64,000 nt of DNA from Myxococcales bacterium (GTDB lineage: Bacteria; Myxococcota_A; Polyangia; Polyangiales; Ga0077539). Shown here one piece after another: positions 54,356 to 62,626 of this stretch (positions are counted from its first letter, which is position 1; each line of letters starts with the position of its first letter). The notes under the pieces were generated by a model. That model was given only the letters and a program-made list of their open reading frames with translations, ran no database searches and was not told the origin of the DNA. The stretch covers positions 186,001 through 250,000 of the forward strand of contig JAEUKI010000060.1 of the NCBI GenBank assembly GCA_016793325.1. Direction: 5' to 3'. The position numbers and the translations under genes are program-made.

Positions 54356-55606
54356 TCACGCTGTCGAGTTTTCTGCGGACGCGTCGGCGGGCGATTGTCC
54401 CAGAATTCCGCCCATCGTCGCAAGCTCGGTGAGCACCTCGACGCAGCGGTCGAGCTCTTCGTATGTGTGCCCGCGCGTGACGTTGAGACGCATGCGCTCT
54501 TCGCCCTTCTTCACGCCCGGGTACGGGATCGGAACCATGTAGATCCCACGCTCCCAGAGCATGTGATGGAGCAAGATCGCCTTCGTCGTGTCGCGCACCA
54601 TCACGGGCATGATGTGCGTGTTCGAGTGGCCGAGGTCGAACCCGCGCTCGGTCAAGCGCTTGCGCATGTACGCAGACTTTTCGTGGAGCTCTGCGACGAG
54701 CGAGACCGAGTCCTTCTCGAGCATCTCGAGGATCGTGAGCGCCGCGGCGACGACCGGAACGGGCAGCGTCGCCGAGAACAAGAAGCTCCGCGCGTTGTGC
54801 TTCACGAGGTCGACGGTGTCCTCCGAGCCGAACACCACGCCGCCGATGCCGCCGAACACCTTGCTGAACGCGGTCACCACGATCGGGACGCGGCCCTCGA
54901 TGCCGAAGTGTTCGAGCGCGCCGCGGCCGTGTTTTCCCAGGGTTCCCGAGCCGTGGGCGTCGTCGACGCAGAGCGCGGCGCCCGCTTGTTCGCACACCTC
55001 GTTGATCTCGATGAGCTTGCCCATATCGCCGTCGAGCGAGTAGACGCCCTCGACGAGCACGAGCGCGTTCTTTCGCTCGCGCGACTCGAGCACGCGCTTC
55101 AAGCTCTTGGCCGAGTTGTGGTTGAAGAACCGAAGCTCCGCCTGACGGCCGGGCGTCCCCGCAGCGAGAAACGAGCCGTCCAAGATGCACGCGTGCGACA
55201 AGTTATCGAGCACGAGCGTCGTGTCCTTGTCCGCCGCCGCCATGATCACCGCGAGCATCGCCTGGTAGCCCGTCGTCGTGACCAGCGCCTTCTCGAAGCC
55301 GAAGAACTTCGCGAGCCGCTCTTCGAGCTCGACGTGCATCGTCGTCGTCGCCTGCACGCGCGACGAAGAAAGCCCGCTGCCAAACGTGTCGATCGCAGAC
55401 TTCGCCGCCTCGATCACCTTCGGGTGCATCGTCAGCCCGAGGTAGTCGTTGGAGCTGTAGTTGACGACCTCGTGCCCTGCCACGGCGTTGCGAATTCCGC
55501 CGCGCTCGAACGGCCGATAGAACGGGTACATCCCCGTGCTCTTGGCGTCGCGAATGTACTCGAGCTCGACGCGCGCCTTCTCATCGATCCATGTCGTAAC
55601 CGTCAT
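54356..55606 (-). CDS. Alpha-oxoamine synthase (KBL/AONS/SPT family)
   Basis: This 416-residue PLP enzyme condenses an amino acid with an acyl-CoA. It has the family blocks NYSSNDYLGL, the glycine-rich GSGLSSSRVQATTTMHVELE, His138 in NLSHACILDG, Asp215 and His218 in DDAHGSG, and the Schiff-base Lys249 in TAFSKVFGG. Members include 2-amino-3-ketobutyrate CoA ligase, 8-amino-7-oxononanoate synthase and serine palmitoyltransferase. The N-terminal segment GMYPFYRPFERG resembles the acyl-CoA sphingolipid-type enzymes, and sphingolipids are known from myxobacteria, but no biotin, threonine-catabolism or sphingolipid gene is adjacent to settle it. It ends 25 bp downstream of the barrel gene start. 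Confidence 0.85.
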   Translation of the reverse strand: MTVTTWIDEKARVELEYIRDAKSTGMYPFYRPFERGGIRNAVAGHEVVNYSSNDYLGLTMHPKVIEAAKSAIDTFGSGLSSSRVQATTTMHVELEERLAKFFGFEKALVTTTGYQAMLAVIMAAADKDTTLVLDNLSHACILDGSFLAAGTPGRQAELRFFNHNSAKSLKRVLESRERKNALVLVEGVYSLDGDMGKLIEINEVCEQAGAALCVDDAHGSGTLGKHGRGALEHFGIEGRVPIVVTAFSKVFGGIGGVVFGSEDTVDLVKHNARSFLFSATLPVPVVAAALTILEMLEKDSVSLVAELHEKSAYMRKRLTERGFDLGHSNTHIMPVMVRDTTKAILLHHMLWERGIYMVPIPYPGVKKGEERMRLNVTRGHTYEELDRCVEVLTELATMGGILGQSPADASAENSTA

Positions 55607-55853
55607 GACTTCGGGCGCTGTCTACACCGAACGCCCAGGGCACGCGAGTGGGGCGCGACAGCGATTTCACAGTGCGAAGCGCTGACAGCAGCGACGCCTC
55701 GCGTGCGCGACACGCAGACGCGGGCCCCCAAGGAGATTCCCTCGATTTGCTCGTGCCGTGTCCTCTCTCGAACGGGGGCGTCGGGGGCGTCGTCGAGGGT
55801 GCGGCACCTTTGTCACGGGCGTCGTTTCGTGCTCACCCTCAACGTGCTGAACC

Positions 55854-56207
55854 ATGACGTCGCTTCGCCTGATCGTGCTCTTTGCCGCGCTCGGACTGGG
55901 CGCCTGTCTCTGGCGTCCTCCGCCCATTCCGCCAGCGCGCGCCGCGTCGGACTCGGGACTCGCGACGGGCTTCACGCCGGTCGAGCGCGAGGCGTGCGAT
56001 CGAGCCACCGAGGCCAACGGCGGAAGCGCGGCGATCTCGGTGTACGTCAACGGGCGCATCATCAACTGCGCGGACCTCGCGGACGCATCGCTTCCGCCCG
56101 CGCAGAGCGACGCCAGCGCCGACGGATCGGTCCGCACGGACGCGAGCGCCGACGGCGATGACGGTGACGGCGGCGAGCCCACTGCGGACGCGTCGAGCGG
56201 CGACTGA
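55854..56207 (+). CDS. Small predicted lipoprotein
   Basis: This 117-residue protein has a strong lipoprotein signal (IVLFAALGLGAC, Cys18). A short globular part follows (about 45-80; VEREACDRATEANGGSAAIS with one further Cys pair partner in NCADL), then a Ser/Asp/Ala/Gly-rich acidic tail typical of surface linkers in this genome. No family is recognised. It converges with the cyclo-ligase gene. Confidence 0.65.
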   Translation: MTSLRLIVLFAALGLGACLWRPPPIPPARAASDSGLATGFTPVEREACDRATEANGGSAAISVYVNGRIINCADLADASLPPAQSDASADGSVRTDASADGDDGDGGEPTADASSGD

Positions 56208-56257
56208 GCGCCCCGCGACGCGAGCGCCGAGCGCCGCGAGGCCCCGCACGATGAGCG

Positions 56258-56908
56258 CTATCGCGCCGCGTCGAACGAGCGCTTGTCCGTGACGACGGTC
56301 TGCACGGCGACGTCGTCCTTGCGCGTGGGGACCTCGGCGACGAGCTGAAAATCGAACGCGACGCCGACGGTCTTCGCGCGGACGCAGCGCGGCAGCGTTC
56401 GATCGTAGTAGCCACGGCCGTAGCCGATTCGATGGCCCCGATCGTCGAACGCGAGCGCAGGAACGATCACGAGCTCGATCGCCTCGAACGCGACCTCTGG
56501 AGCGTCTTCACCGGGCTCGTCGATGCCGTACATGCTCGTCACGAGGGGCCGCTCGACGCCCCCGTCCCACGGCGCGCGAAACGCGAGCCCTGGCGCCTCG
56601 TCGATCACCACGGGGAGCGCGACGCGCTTGTTCTGCGCGCGGGCCGCGGCGATCAGCGCGGCGCACTGGACCTCTTCGGGCATCGACGAGAAGAGCGCCA
56701 CGGTGCCCGCTTGCTTCCACGCGTCGAGCGAGAGCACGCGCTCGACGATGGCCGCGGACCGTTCGGCGACGACGCTCGCAGGGAGCGCCGCGCGCACGGC
56801 CTTCAATCGCTTTCGCAGCTCGCGCTTCGCGCGAAACGCGAGTTGATCACGAAGCTCATCGGGGATCGCCGGAAGCGGCGCGCTCCCATCGGGTCGCTCT
56901 TCGGACAT
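56258..56908 (-). CDS. 5-formyltetrahydrofolate cyclo-ligase
   Basis: This 216-residue protein shows the family's ATP-binding segment near the N-terminus (FRAKRELRKRLKAVRAALPA), the substrate region SSMPEEVQ and the diagnostic motif GYGRGYYDR at 162-170. It converts 5-formyl-THF to 5,10-methenyl-THF using ATP in one-carbon metabolism. The ATG at 56908 gives the usual length; the open frame begins eight codons earlier. The gene is divergent from the FG-GAP lipoprotein (74-bp gap). Confidence 0.92.
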   Translation of the reverse strand: MSEERPDGSAPLPAIPDELRDQLAFRAKRELRKRLKAVRAALPASVVAERSAAIVERVLSLDAWKQAGTVALFSSMPEEVQCAALIAAARAQNKRVALPVVIDEAPGLAFRAPWDGGVERPLVTSMYGIDEPGEDAPEVAFEAIELVIVPALAFDDRGHRIGYGRGYYDRTLPRCVRAKTVGVAFDFQLVAEVPTRKDDVAVQTVVTDKRSFDAAR

Positions 56909-56982
56909 CGGTCGCGATGGATAGCACTGCACCCGCGCATCAGGCGACCACGACGGCGGTTCGTGTCACACTCCGGGGGCGC

Positions 56983-58848
56983 ATGAGAGGGAAGTCGCTC
57001 GCGTTTTCTGTGCTCGTGCTCGCGTCGTGTGAGCGAAACGCCCTGCGAAGGACCGCCCCGCCGCCGATCGAGCCGCGCCCCGCGACGACCGCGACGACCG
57101 CGACGACCGCGAGGCCGTACGTCCCCGGCGATCTCGACGGAGACGGAACCGCTGACGCCCTCGTCGCGCTGGGGCCGCTCGGCGTCCAAGTGTTTCGCGG
57201 CGATGCGCGCGGGCTCTCGCCGGGCGCTTCGATCGGCGCAGCCGTCGACGACACAGCGCGGATCGTCGCGACCGCGATCGCGATCGGAAGACACGGCGCG
57301 AACAGCGTGGCGCTGGTCGGCGAACGGCTCGCGAACACGCCATCGGACACGTGGCGATGCGCGCGCGGAAGAATTCGTGTGTTTGTTTTCGAGTCCGGTC
57401 GACGCAGGGAGCTCGCCTCGCTCGAGCCCCCGGTCGGGTTCGCGCAGCTCGGGCGCGCGATCGAACGCGTGGGCGACCTCGACCGCAACGGCTACGACGA
57501 CTTCTTGGCCCTCGGCTCCATCGCTCGCGAGGGATTTCGGCGAGTGCCAACAGGAACCGGACTGTCGACCGAGCGACGCATCGAGCTCTGCGGCGAGCCC
57601 GCGCTCTTCTTGATCCGCGGCGGACCGACGCCAGCGCTCGCGCACATCGACATCGCGCGCACGTCCGAGCAAGCCACCCTCGCGCACTTCGACGGAGCCT
57701 CAGCGCAGACGCGAGACAGCTACCCGGACCTCGCGACGTTTCACCAACAGCTCCTCGTGTACCGGGGAACGGCCACAGGATTCACCCGCGAGCCCATCGC
57801 GATCGCGCCCGAGCGATCGGACGCCGTGGGATCGCCCGTCGGCATCGCGTCCGGAGATTTCGATCGCGACGGCCACAACGACGTCGTCGTCGCGTTCAGC
57901 GCGAGCACCGGGGAGATCGCGAGGGTGTACTTCGGTCCGCTCGGCGAACCTGGAGGCGAGAGCGACGGCGGACTGAGCGTTCGCACGCTCGCGCTCACGG
58001 TGCCTGCGGACGACGCAGGCGCCGCGACGGGAACGACCCGCGGCCTCATCGTCGCCGACTTCGACGGAGACCGCATCGACGACGTGCTCCTCGGCGATCC
58101 CGGCGCAAATCGCTTGTTGCTCTTTCGCGGCGGGGCCTCGATGACGCCGTCGATCTCGCCCTCGATCCTCCGCGGCCCCGAGGCGAGCGACGCGCAGTTC
58201 GGAGCGCACCTCGCGCAGGTCGGCGACCTCGACGGCGACCAGTCCCCAGAAATACTTGCACCTGTATTCATGCGCACCGAGCGCGGGACCATCGGAAACG
58301 CGTGGCTCCTGTCGCCGCGCGCGCCGTCGAACCGCGGGCGAGCGATCGCTCCGCCGACCGCGGACGAGAACTTCGCGCACGCGGTCGCGTCGGCGACGAG
58401 CGCGACGCGTGGGGCGGCGCTGTCGGTTCCGCCGATCCCGAGGCGGTGCGCGGTGAGCGACGCGACGTCGCTCGTGACGATCAGCGTCGCGCCGAACACG
58501 ATCGCGTCGGGCGTGATCACGACGAGCACCCGAAACCTCGTCGCACCTCCCACAGCAGCGATTGCGGCGATCGAAGCGACGCTCGCCCCAGCGCGCGCGG
58601 CGGTCGCGCGGTGTCACGCGCGGTGGCTCGAGTCCGACTGCAACCACGCGGCAACGCTCTCGCTCCCATTCTCTACGCAACGCGACGGAACGCTCTCGCC
58701 CGAAGGCGCCAACAGCGCCGCTGGAATCGACGCCGAAGCGACGCTCGACTGCGTTCGCGACGCGATCAACCCAGGGCGGATCGCACCTGCGCCGCGCGGC
58801 CGCGCGTTCGGGATCGTCGTCACTGTGCGCCTCGCGCCAGCGCCCTGA
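56983..58848 (+). CDS. FG-GAP (integrin-like) repeat lipoprotein
   Basis: This 621-residue protein has a short lipoprotein signal (SVLVLASC, Cys16) and a Thr/Ala/Pro-rich linker. FG-GAP-type repeats follow, each with a calcium-binding Asp-rich loop: PGDLDGDGTADALVA, VGDLDRNGYDDFLA, GDFDRDGHNDVVVA, VADFDGDRIDDVLL and VGDLDGDQSPEILA. Such repeats fold into integrin-like beta-propellers that bind calcium. The C-terminal 150 residues lack repeats and contain a conserved-looking Cys pair (RCHARWLESDC). It is likely surface-exposed. The ATG at 56983 immediately precedes the signal and is preceded by a G-run that may serve as ribosome site. Confidence 0.82.
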   Translation: MRGKSLAFSVLVLASCERNALRRTAPPPIEPRPATTATTATTARPYVPGDLDGDGTADALVALGPLGVQVFRGDARGLSPGASIGAAVDDTARIVATAIAIGRHGANSVALVGERLANTPSDTWRCARGRIRVFVFESGRRRELASLEPPVGFAQLGRAIERVGDLDRNGYDDFLALGSIAREGFRRVPTGTGLSTERRIELCGEPALFLIRGGPTPALAHIDIARTSEQATLAHFDGASAQTRDSYPDLATFHQQLLVYRGTATGFTREPIAIAPERSDAVGSPVGIASGDFDRDGHNDVVVAFSASTGEIARVYFGPLGEPGGESDGGLSVRTLALTVPADDAGAATGTTRGLIVADFDGDRIDDVLLGDPGANRLLLFRGGASMTPSISPSILRGPEASDAQFGAHLAQVGDLDGDQSPEILAPVFMRTERGTIGNAWLLSPRAPSNRGRAIAPPTADENFAHAVASATSATRGAALSVPPIPRRCAVSDATSLVTISVAPNTIASGVITTSTRNLVAPPTAAIAAIEATLAPARAAVARCHARWLESDCNHAATLSLPFSTQRDGTLSPEGANSAAGIDAEATLDCVRDAINPGRIAPAPRGRAFGIVVTVRLAPAP

Positions 58849-58863
58849 GCCACAGTGCGCCAC

Positions 58864-59084
58864 GGGGACGGTGCTCTGATCCTCACGTTTGCAATCCACC
58901 TGAGCGTCGCTGCAGCCGATCCTATCGGACCAAATAGTACTTATTGCCAGCGTGACGAATTTCGCCTGGAGCGAGTTGCGCGCATGCCTCGCGCGTGCTG
59001 GCAATAAGTACCTCTGAGTCCTTTTTGATCTACCGCATTGCCGCTGTAGCCAATTGCAAATGCGAGGATCAGAGCACCGTCCCC
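58864..59084. mobile_element. Nested palindromic element, MITE/REP-like
   Basis: Outer arms 58864-58895 and 59053-59084 are 32-bp inverted repeats with two mismatches, beginning GGGGACGGTGCTC. Inside lie exact 15-bp inverted repeats at 58937-58951 and 58997-59011 (GTACTTATTGCCAGC). The 221-bp element has no ORF and is less GC-rich than its surroundings. The layout suggests a non-autonomous element, perhaps moved by a REP-associated (Y1/RAYT-type) transposase encoded elsewhere. No transposase and no convincing target duplication were seen in the window. Confidence 0.6.
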
Positions 59085-59090
59085 ACTCTC

Positions 59091-59133
59091 GCCGCCATGG
59101 CGGCCGCCATGGCGGTCCCCCTGGCGGCCGCCA
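59091..59133. repeat. Self-complementary GCCGCCATGGCGGC repeats
   Basis: Two overlapping palindromes based on CCGCCATGGCGG and a third related unit (CCTGGCGGCCGCC) follow directly after the nested element and precede comEC. They could form hairpins; no function is assigned. Confidence 0.5.
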
Positions 59134-59205
59134 CCCTCCCCTCGCTGGCTCGCTGAAAATCGCGCGATCCCGCGCGCGCACGCGCCGTGCACTCCCCGCT
59201 CGCTC

Positions 59206-61638
59206 GTGCGCTCACCGCTCCCCCTCGTCGCCGGCTCGTTGCTCCTCGGAACGACCCTCTCGGTCCCCGCGCGAGCACACGTATTCATCGCGGTCGCGCT
59301 CGTCGCCGTCGCGATCGGCTCGTTCGCCGCGCGCGCTCGACGGTCGTTCGCGGGGCTCGCGCTGATCGTCGCCGCGTTTTTCACGGGAGCCTCGCTGCGC
59401 AGCGTCGAGCGCGCCGCCGCGCCCCGCGCCCGCGCGACCCAGCACGCACGCGAGGTCGACGGAACGCTCGAGCGCCCGTGCCGCGCCCGCGGAGAGCGAA
59501 CCACGTGCCTCGTGGTCGAGCCCGACGCGACGCGCATCGCCCTCTCGTTCGAGGAGGACGCCTGCGACGCGAGGGCCGGTGATCGCGTTCGCGCGCTCGC
59601 GACGCTCGTCCCCGTGCAGCCCACGGTCAACGACGGAGCGCTCGGCCCCGGTGGAGCGCTCTTCGCAGACCGAGTCACACTCCGCGGAGAGAGCGCCGCG
59701 TGCGACGTGACCCGCGCCCTCCCGACGCCGGTCGCGCTCGTGCGACGGGTCGGCGACGCGCTTCGACGGGCGCTCGACCAGGGAATCTCCAAGGCGTTCG
59801 ACACCACGTCCGCCGCGCGTGCGCGGGCCCTCTTGTTCGGCGACGACGACGCGATCGAGCCCGACGCCGTGCAGGCCTTTCGCACGACGGGCCTCTCGCA
59901 CTTGCTCGCCGTCAGCGGAGCGCACGTCGCGCTCGTGGCCGCCGCCCTCGCGTGGATCGCCCGGACGCTCGCCGCGCGCGTCGCGTCCATCGCCGAACGC
60001 GGCTGGGTCCCGCGGATCGAAGCGCTCTTGTCGCTGCCCGCCGTGCTTGTTTTTGTGTGCGCGACCGGCGAAGCCCCGTCCGCCGTGCGCGCGCTGGTCA
60101 TGGCCTCGCTCGCGCTCGTCGCGAAGCTCGGCGCGCGATCGTCCGACGGGCCCGCGTTGCTGGCGGCGAGCGCCGTCGTGACGCTCGGGGTCGTTCCGTC
60201 GTGGCGCGGAGACGTGGGATGGCAGCTCTCGATCGCCGCCTCGTGGGCGCTCGTCTCTGCCCATCGCGACGCACACGCGCGAAGCGACCGCGAGGACCCG
60301 CGCCGAATCGTTCGCGCCATCGCGTCTCTCGTCGGGTGGCTCGGGTCTGCGCTCTCGGCCACGCTGCGCGTCGCGCTGCTCACCGCGCCGATCGTCGCGT
60401 CGATGAGCGGGAGGCTCCCGCTCTCGGGCCTCCTCGCGAACCTCGTCGCAGCGCCCATCGGCGAAGTCGTCTCGCTTCCCTTGGTGCTCGTCGCCGCGCT
60501 CACCGGCGCGCTCTACGCGCCGCTCGGCGCGCTCGTCGCGGTCCCCGCGAAGTGGTCGCTCGCGGCGCTCTTCGCGATTCCATCGATGGCCTCGCGATGG
60601 CCGCTCGCGTCGATCGAGTGCTGGCCTCCGACGCGCCTTCAGCAAATCGTCTGGCTCGCGATCGTAGGCCTCGCGCTGCTGGCGAAGTCCCGTCGAACGC
60701 TCGCGCTCTCGCTGCTGCTCGCGCTCGCCGCCGTCGCGTCGATCGAGCTCGTCCACCGCAGAGACGCTCAGCCCACGGGAATCTTGCGCGTCACCATGAT
60801 CGACGTCGGTCAGGGCGACGCGATCCTTGTGGACCTTCCCGATGGAGAAGCGATGCTCGTCGACGGCGGCGGGGTGATCGTGGGGCCGGATCCTGGGGAG
60901 CGCGTGGTTGTTCCCGCGCTCGCGCTGCGACGGCGTCGTCGATTGGCGGTCGTCGTCGCGTCGCACCCGCACCCCGATCACGTCAACGGACTTCGCGCCG
61001 TCCTTCGATGGGCGTCGGCGCGCGAGCTGTGGGACACGCGACAGAGCGAACAATGGTCCGGCGGCGCGCGCTGGCTCGAAGAGCGCTCGCTCGCAGCACA
61101 AAAGGGAACGCTCGTCCGCGGGCCCGAGTCGCTCTGCGGACCGCCTCGATACTTTCACGGCGCGATCCTCGAAGTGCTCGCTCCGTGCCGCGGAATCCGC
61201 GAAGAGACCTCTCCAAACGACGCGTCGTTCGTGCTGCGCTTGAGCTTCGGTGCGTCGTCCGTCCTCTTGCCCGGCGACCTCGAGCGCGACGGCGAACGCG
61301 CGCTTCTCGAGGCGCGCGCGATCGCGCCCGTCACGGTCCTCAAGCTCGGACATCACGGAAGCCGCACGTCGAGCACGCTCCCGTGGCTACACGCGCTCGC
61401 GCCGCGCCTCGCGCTGTCGAGCGCAGGGCACCCGAGCCCGTTTCAGCATCCGCATCGGTCCGTCGTTCAACGCCTCGAATCGCTGCATATTCCTCTGCTC
61501 TCGACGAGCGAGCGAGGAATGATCGTCGTAGACCTCTCGCGTGACGGTCGCGTGCGCGCCCGTGACGAGTCGGCGTTGCGCTGCGGCGCGTGCGGCGAAT
61601 TCGGGTTACAACCCCTCGCTCAGGAGAGCATCCGTTGA
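59206..61638 (+). CDS. comEC: ComEC/Rec2 family DNA internalisation protein
   Basis: This 810-residue protein has the three ComEC parts. N-terminal transmembrane helices flank a soluble OB-like loop (about 85-190). The competence channel domain (about 200-530, around ten helices) has the signature LSHLLAVSGAHVALVAAAL. A C-terminal metallo-beta-lactamase-like domain (about 525-790) carries IDVGQGDAILVDLP, SHPHPDHVNGLRA, LLPGDLERDGER and KLGHHGSRTS. It transports single-stranded DNA across the inner membrane during natural transformation, and the C-terminal domain may degrade the other strand. It starts with GTG. Its stop overlaps the TTG start of lgt. Confidence 0.92.
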   Translation: MRSPLPLVAGSLLLGTTLSVPARAHVFIAVALVAVAIGSFAARARRSFAGLALIVAAFFTGASLRSVERAAAPRARATQHAREVDGTLERPCRARGERTTCLVVEPDATRIALSFEEDACDARAGDRVRALATLVPVQPTVNDGALGPGGALFADRVTLRGESAACDVTRALPTPVALVRRVGDALRRALDQGISKAFDTTSAARARALLFGDDDAIEPDAVQAFRTTGLSHLLAVSGAHVALVAAALAWIARTLAARVASIAERGWVPRIEALLSLPAVLVFVCATGEAPSAVRALVMASLALVAKLGARSSDGPALLAASAVVTLGVVPSWRGDVGWQLSIAASWALVSAHRDAHARSDREDPRRIVRAIASLVGWLGSALSATLRVALLTAPIVASMSGRLPLSGLLANLVAAPIGEVVSLPLVLVAALTGALYAPLGALVAVPAKWSLAALFAIPSMASRWPLASIECWPPTRLQQIVWLAIVGLALLAKSRRTLALSLLLALAAVASIELVHRRDAQPTGILRVTMIDVGQGDAILVDLPDGEAMLVDGGGVIVGPDPGERVVVPALALRRRRRLAVVVASHPHPDHVNGLRAVLRWASARELWDTRQSEQWSGGARWLEERSLAAQKGTLVRGPESLCGPPRYFHGAILEVLAPCRGIREETSPNDASFVLRLSFGASSVLLPGDLERDGERALLEARAIAPVTVLKLGHHGSRTSSTLPWLHALAPRLALSSAGHPSPFQHPHRSVVQRLESLHIPLLSTSERGMIVVDLSRDGRVRARDESALRCGACGEFGLQPLAQESIR
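61622..61626 (+). promoter_or_regulatory. Shine-Dalgarno site supporting the TTG start of lgt
   Basis: AGGAG lies eight bases upstream of the TTG at 61635, inside the end of comEC. It favours that start over a longer form beginning at 61590, which would prefix fifteen residues unlike the family. Confidence 0.6.
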
Positions 61639-62600
61639 TCGATCACACGCTGCAGGCGCTCGTCGCGTACCTGCCCTTCTTCACGATCCCCGATGGCAAA
61701 ATCGGTCCCATTCCACTGCACCCGTTCGGCGTGCTCGTGGCCACGGGAATCATGGTGGGCCACAGGATCGCCACCAAGCGCGCAGCACAGCTGGGGCTCT
61801 CGGCCGAGAAGTTCGAGTCGCTCGTGTTCGCCACAGTCGCCACAGGCATCGTGCTCTCGCACGTGCTCGACGCGATCTTCTATCACCCGCAACAAGTGAT
61901 GGAGGACCCCCTCTATCTCATCAAGATCTGGGCGGGGCTCAGCTCGTTCGGCGGCTTCTTCGGCGCGGCAGTGGGCTTTCTCGTCTACCTCCGCCGCAAC
62001 CCCGACGTCGACGGATGGAAGGCCGCAGACGCCATCGGCCTCGGGCTCCCTGTCGGCTGGATCTTCGGTCGCATGGGGTGCGCCACGGTCCACGATCACC
62101 CGGGCAGGCCGAGCACGCACTGGCTCGCCGTTGATTTTCCCGTGAATTCTCCGCGGCCGTTGGGCTTTCCCCCAGGGCCGCGCTTCGACCTCGGGCTGCT
62201 CGAGCTCATGCTCACGCCCATCCTCGTCGCGGTCGTGTACATCGTCGCGAAGAAGACCACCAAGCGCGGGGCCGTCATCGGAGCGCTGTGCACGGTGTAT
62301 CCGTTCTTGCGATTTCCCCTGGATTTTCTGCGAGAGACCGACGCCAACGGCGGCGACATTCGGTACTTCGGGTTCCTCACGCCCGGTCACTTCGCCAGCA
62401 TCGGCTGCCTCGCGATCGGCCTCTATTGCTTGAATCACGCGCGCAACGACACCAAGCCAGCCTACGTGCCGAAGCCCGAAGCCGCCGAGACCGACGCAAA
62501 GGACTCGAGCGACGAAGCCGAACCCAGCAAAAAGAACGACAAGAAGAGCGACAAGAAGAGCGAAGCCAAGAGCGAGACGCACAGCGCGCAGCAGGACTGA
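61635..62600 (+). CDS. lgt: Prolipoprotein diacylglyceryl transferase
   Basis: This 321-residue membrane protein has about seven transmembrane helices and the Lgt layout: an N-terminal HPFGVLVATG helix, KIWAGLSSFGGFFGA and the signature region PVGWIFGRMGCATVHDHPGR with Arg146. The C-terminal helix region is PGHFASIGCLAI. It attaches diacylglycerol to the lipobox Cys of prolipoproteins, several of which are encoded in this window. Two usually conserved positions differ: the essential His of E. coli (F-H-G-G) is Phe here, and the Asn after the signature Arg is Cys. The C-terminus (after about residue 275) is an extra Lys/Ser/Glu-rich cytoplasmic tail. The gene overlaps comEC. Confidence 0.88.
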   Translation: MIDHTLQALVAYLPFFTIPDGKIGPIPLHPFGVLVATGIMVGHRIATKRAAQLGLSAEKFESLVFATVATGIVLSHVLDAIFYHPQQVMEDPLYLIKIWAGLSSFGGFFGAAVGFLVYLRRNPDVDGWKAADAIGLGLPVGWIFGRMGCATVHDHPGRPSTHWLAVDFPVNSPRPLGFPPGPRFDLGLLELMLTPILVAVVYIVAKKTTKRGAVIGALCTVYPFLRFPLDFLRETDANGGDIRYFGFLTPGHFASIGCLAIGLYCLNHARNDTKPAYVPKPEAAETDAKDSSDEAEPSKKNDKKSDKKSEAKSETHSAQQD

Positions 62601-62626
62601 GCGCCACACGTCCCGAGCACGAGCGC

